Part shown: positions 63,831-64,000 of the stretch, one piece after another
Numbering within the stretch: the stretch's first letter is position 1
Layout of the letters: every line of letters begins with the position of its first letter
Assembly (NCBI GenBank): GCA_002633005.1
Contig: NMRA01000251.1
Coordinates: forward strand, 187,997-251,996
Direction of reading: 5' to 3'
Length of the DNA stretch: 64,000 nt
DNA from: Phoronis australis
Lineage: Eukaryota; Phoronida; Phoronidae
Notes under the pieces: generated by a model
Database searches by the model: none
What the model saw: only the letters and a program-made list of their open reading frames with translations
What the model was told of the DNA's origin: nothing
Translations under genes and position numbers: made by a program

Positions 63831-64000
63831 CTAAATGATGATTTTTTTCGGCTGAATAATATTTACATGCCGGTTATTAGGAACAGTACTTCTAAGACAT
63901 GTTCTATGTTGCTTACATTGTACGTTAAGTTGCAAATCACGTCGACACTGTGAAGCATTTTAACATTAAAGCAACTCTCAAAACATGAGGGTTCTCGAGT

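Noticed and set aside
1-64000. CRISPR arrays, bacterial operons or viral genes
   Set aside because: No regular spacer-repeat arrays, no Shine-Dalgarno-led gene strings and no virus-like structural genes were seen. The only polymerase frames are retrotransposon remnants.

Overview
This is a eukaryotic, almost certainly invertebrate metazoan, genomic window. Coding sequence is split into short exons of about 70-360 bp with GT-AG introns. The introns are rich in fossil transposons, and the palindromic octamer TACATGTA recurs throughout. The two genes (an NRF-6 type acyltransferase and a secreted astacin with CUB, EGF and MAM modules) and the transposon types (Penelope-like element, Kolobok-like TTAA elements) would suit a marine invertebrate such as an amphioxus, hemichordate, echinoderm or mollusc. 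I cannot name the species from sequence alone. No bacterial operons, CRISPR arrays, tRNA or rRNA genes were seen.

Region 1 (585-13276, + strand): a complete 15-exon gene for a 'nose resistant to fluoxetine' (NRF-6-like) membrane protein. It has a signal peptide, an extracellular NRF domain and a C-terminal acyltransferase-3 multi-membrane domain. Every junction keeps phase, giving 731 codons plus a stop with no gap.

Region 2 (13277-19405): no gene recognised. It holds a 65-70 bp hairpin repeat and a 299-bp duplication joined by a single N, which looks like two haplotypes placed in series.

Region 3 (19463-59022, + strand): one large gene for a secreted astacin-family zinc metalloprotease. 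It has two candidate first exons, each with its own signal peptide, then a propeptide, the catalytic domain, EGF-like, CUB, EGF, MAM, MAM, EGF and MAM modules. Phases agree everywhere except at the single N at 47127. There the first MAM module stops abruptly, and about two and a half exons are missing from the assembly. The introns carry a 902-bp Kolobok-type element with ~296-bp inverted ends, a 5'-truncated Penelope-like element (reverse transcriptase plus GIY-YIG, one in-frame stop), Penelope 3'-end relics with hammerhead-ribozyme-like cores, a CGTA-rich inverted-repeat element, a second TTAA-flanked element and several tandem repeats.

Region 4 (59023-64000): no host gene recognised. It holds dispersed repeat copies, a CA microsatellite and a minus-strand remnant of a LINE-type reverse transcriptase C-terminus. 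The two host genes do not obviously work together. Both products enter the secretory pathway, one as a multi-pass membrane enzyme and one as a secreted or extracellular-matrix protease.
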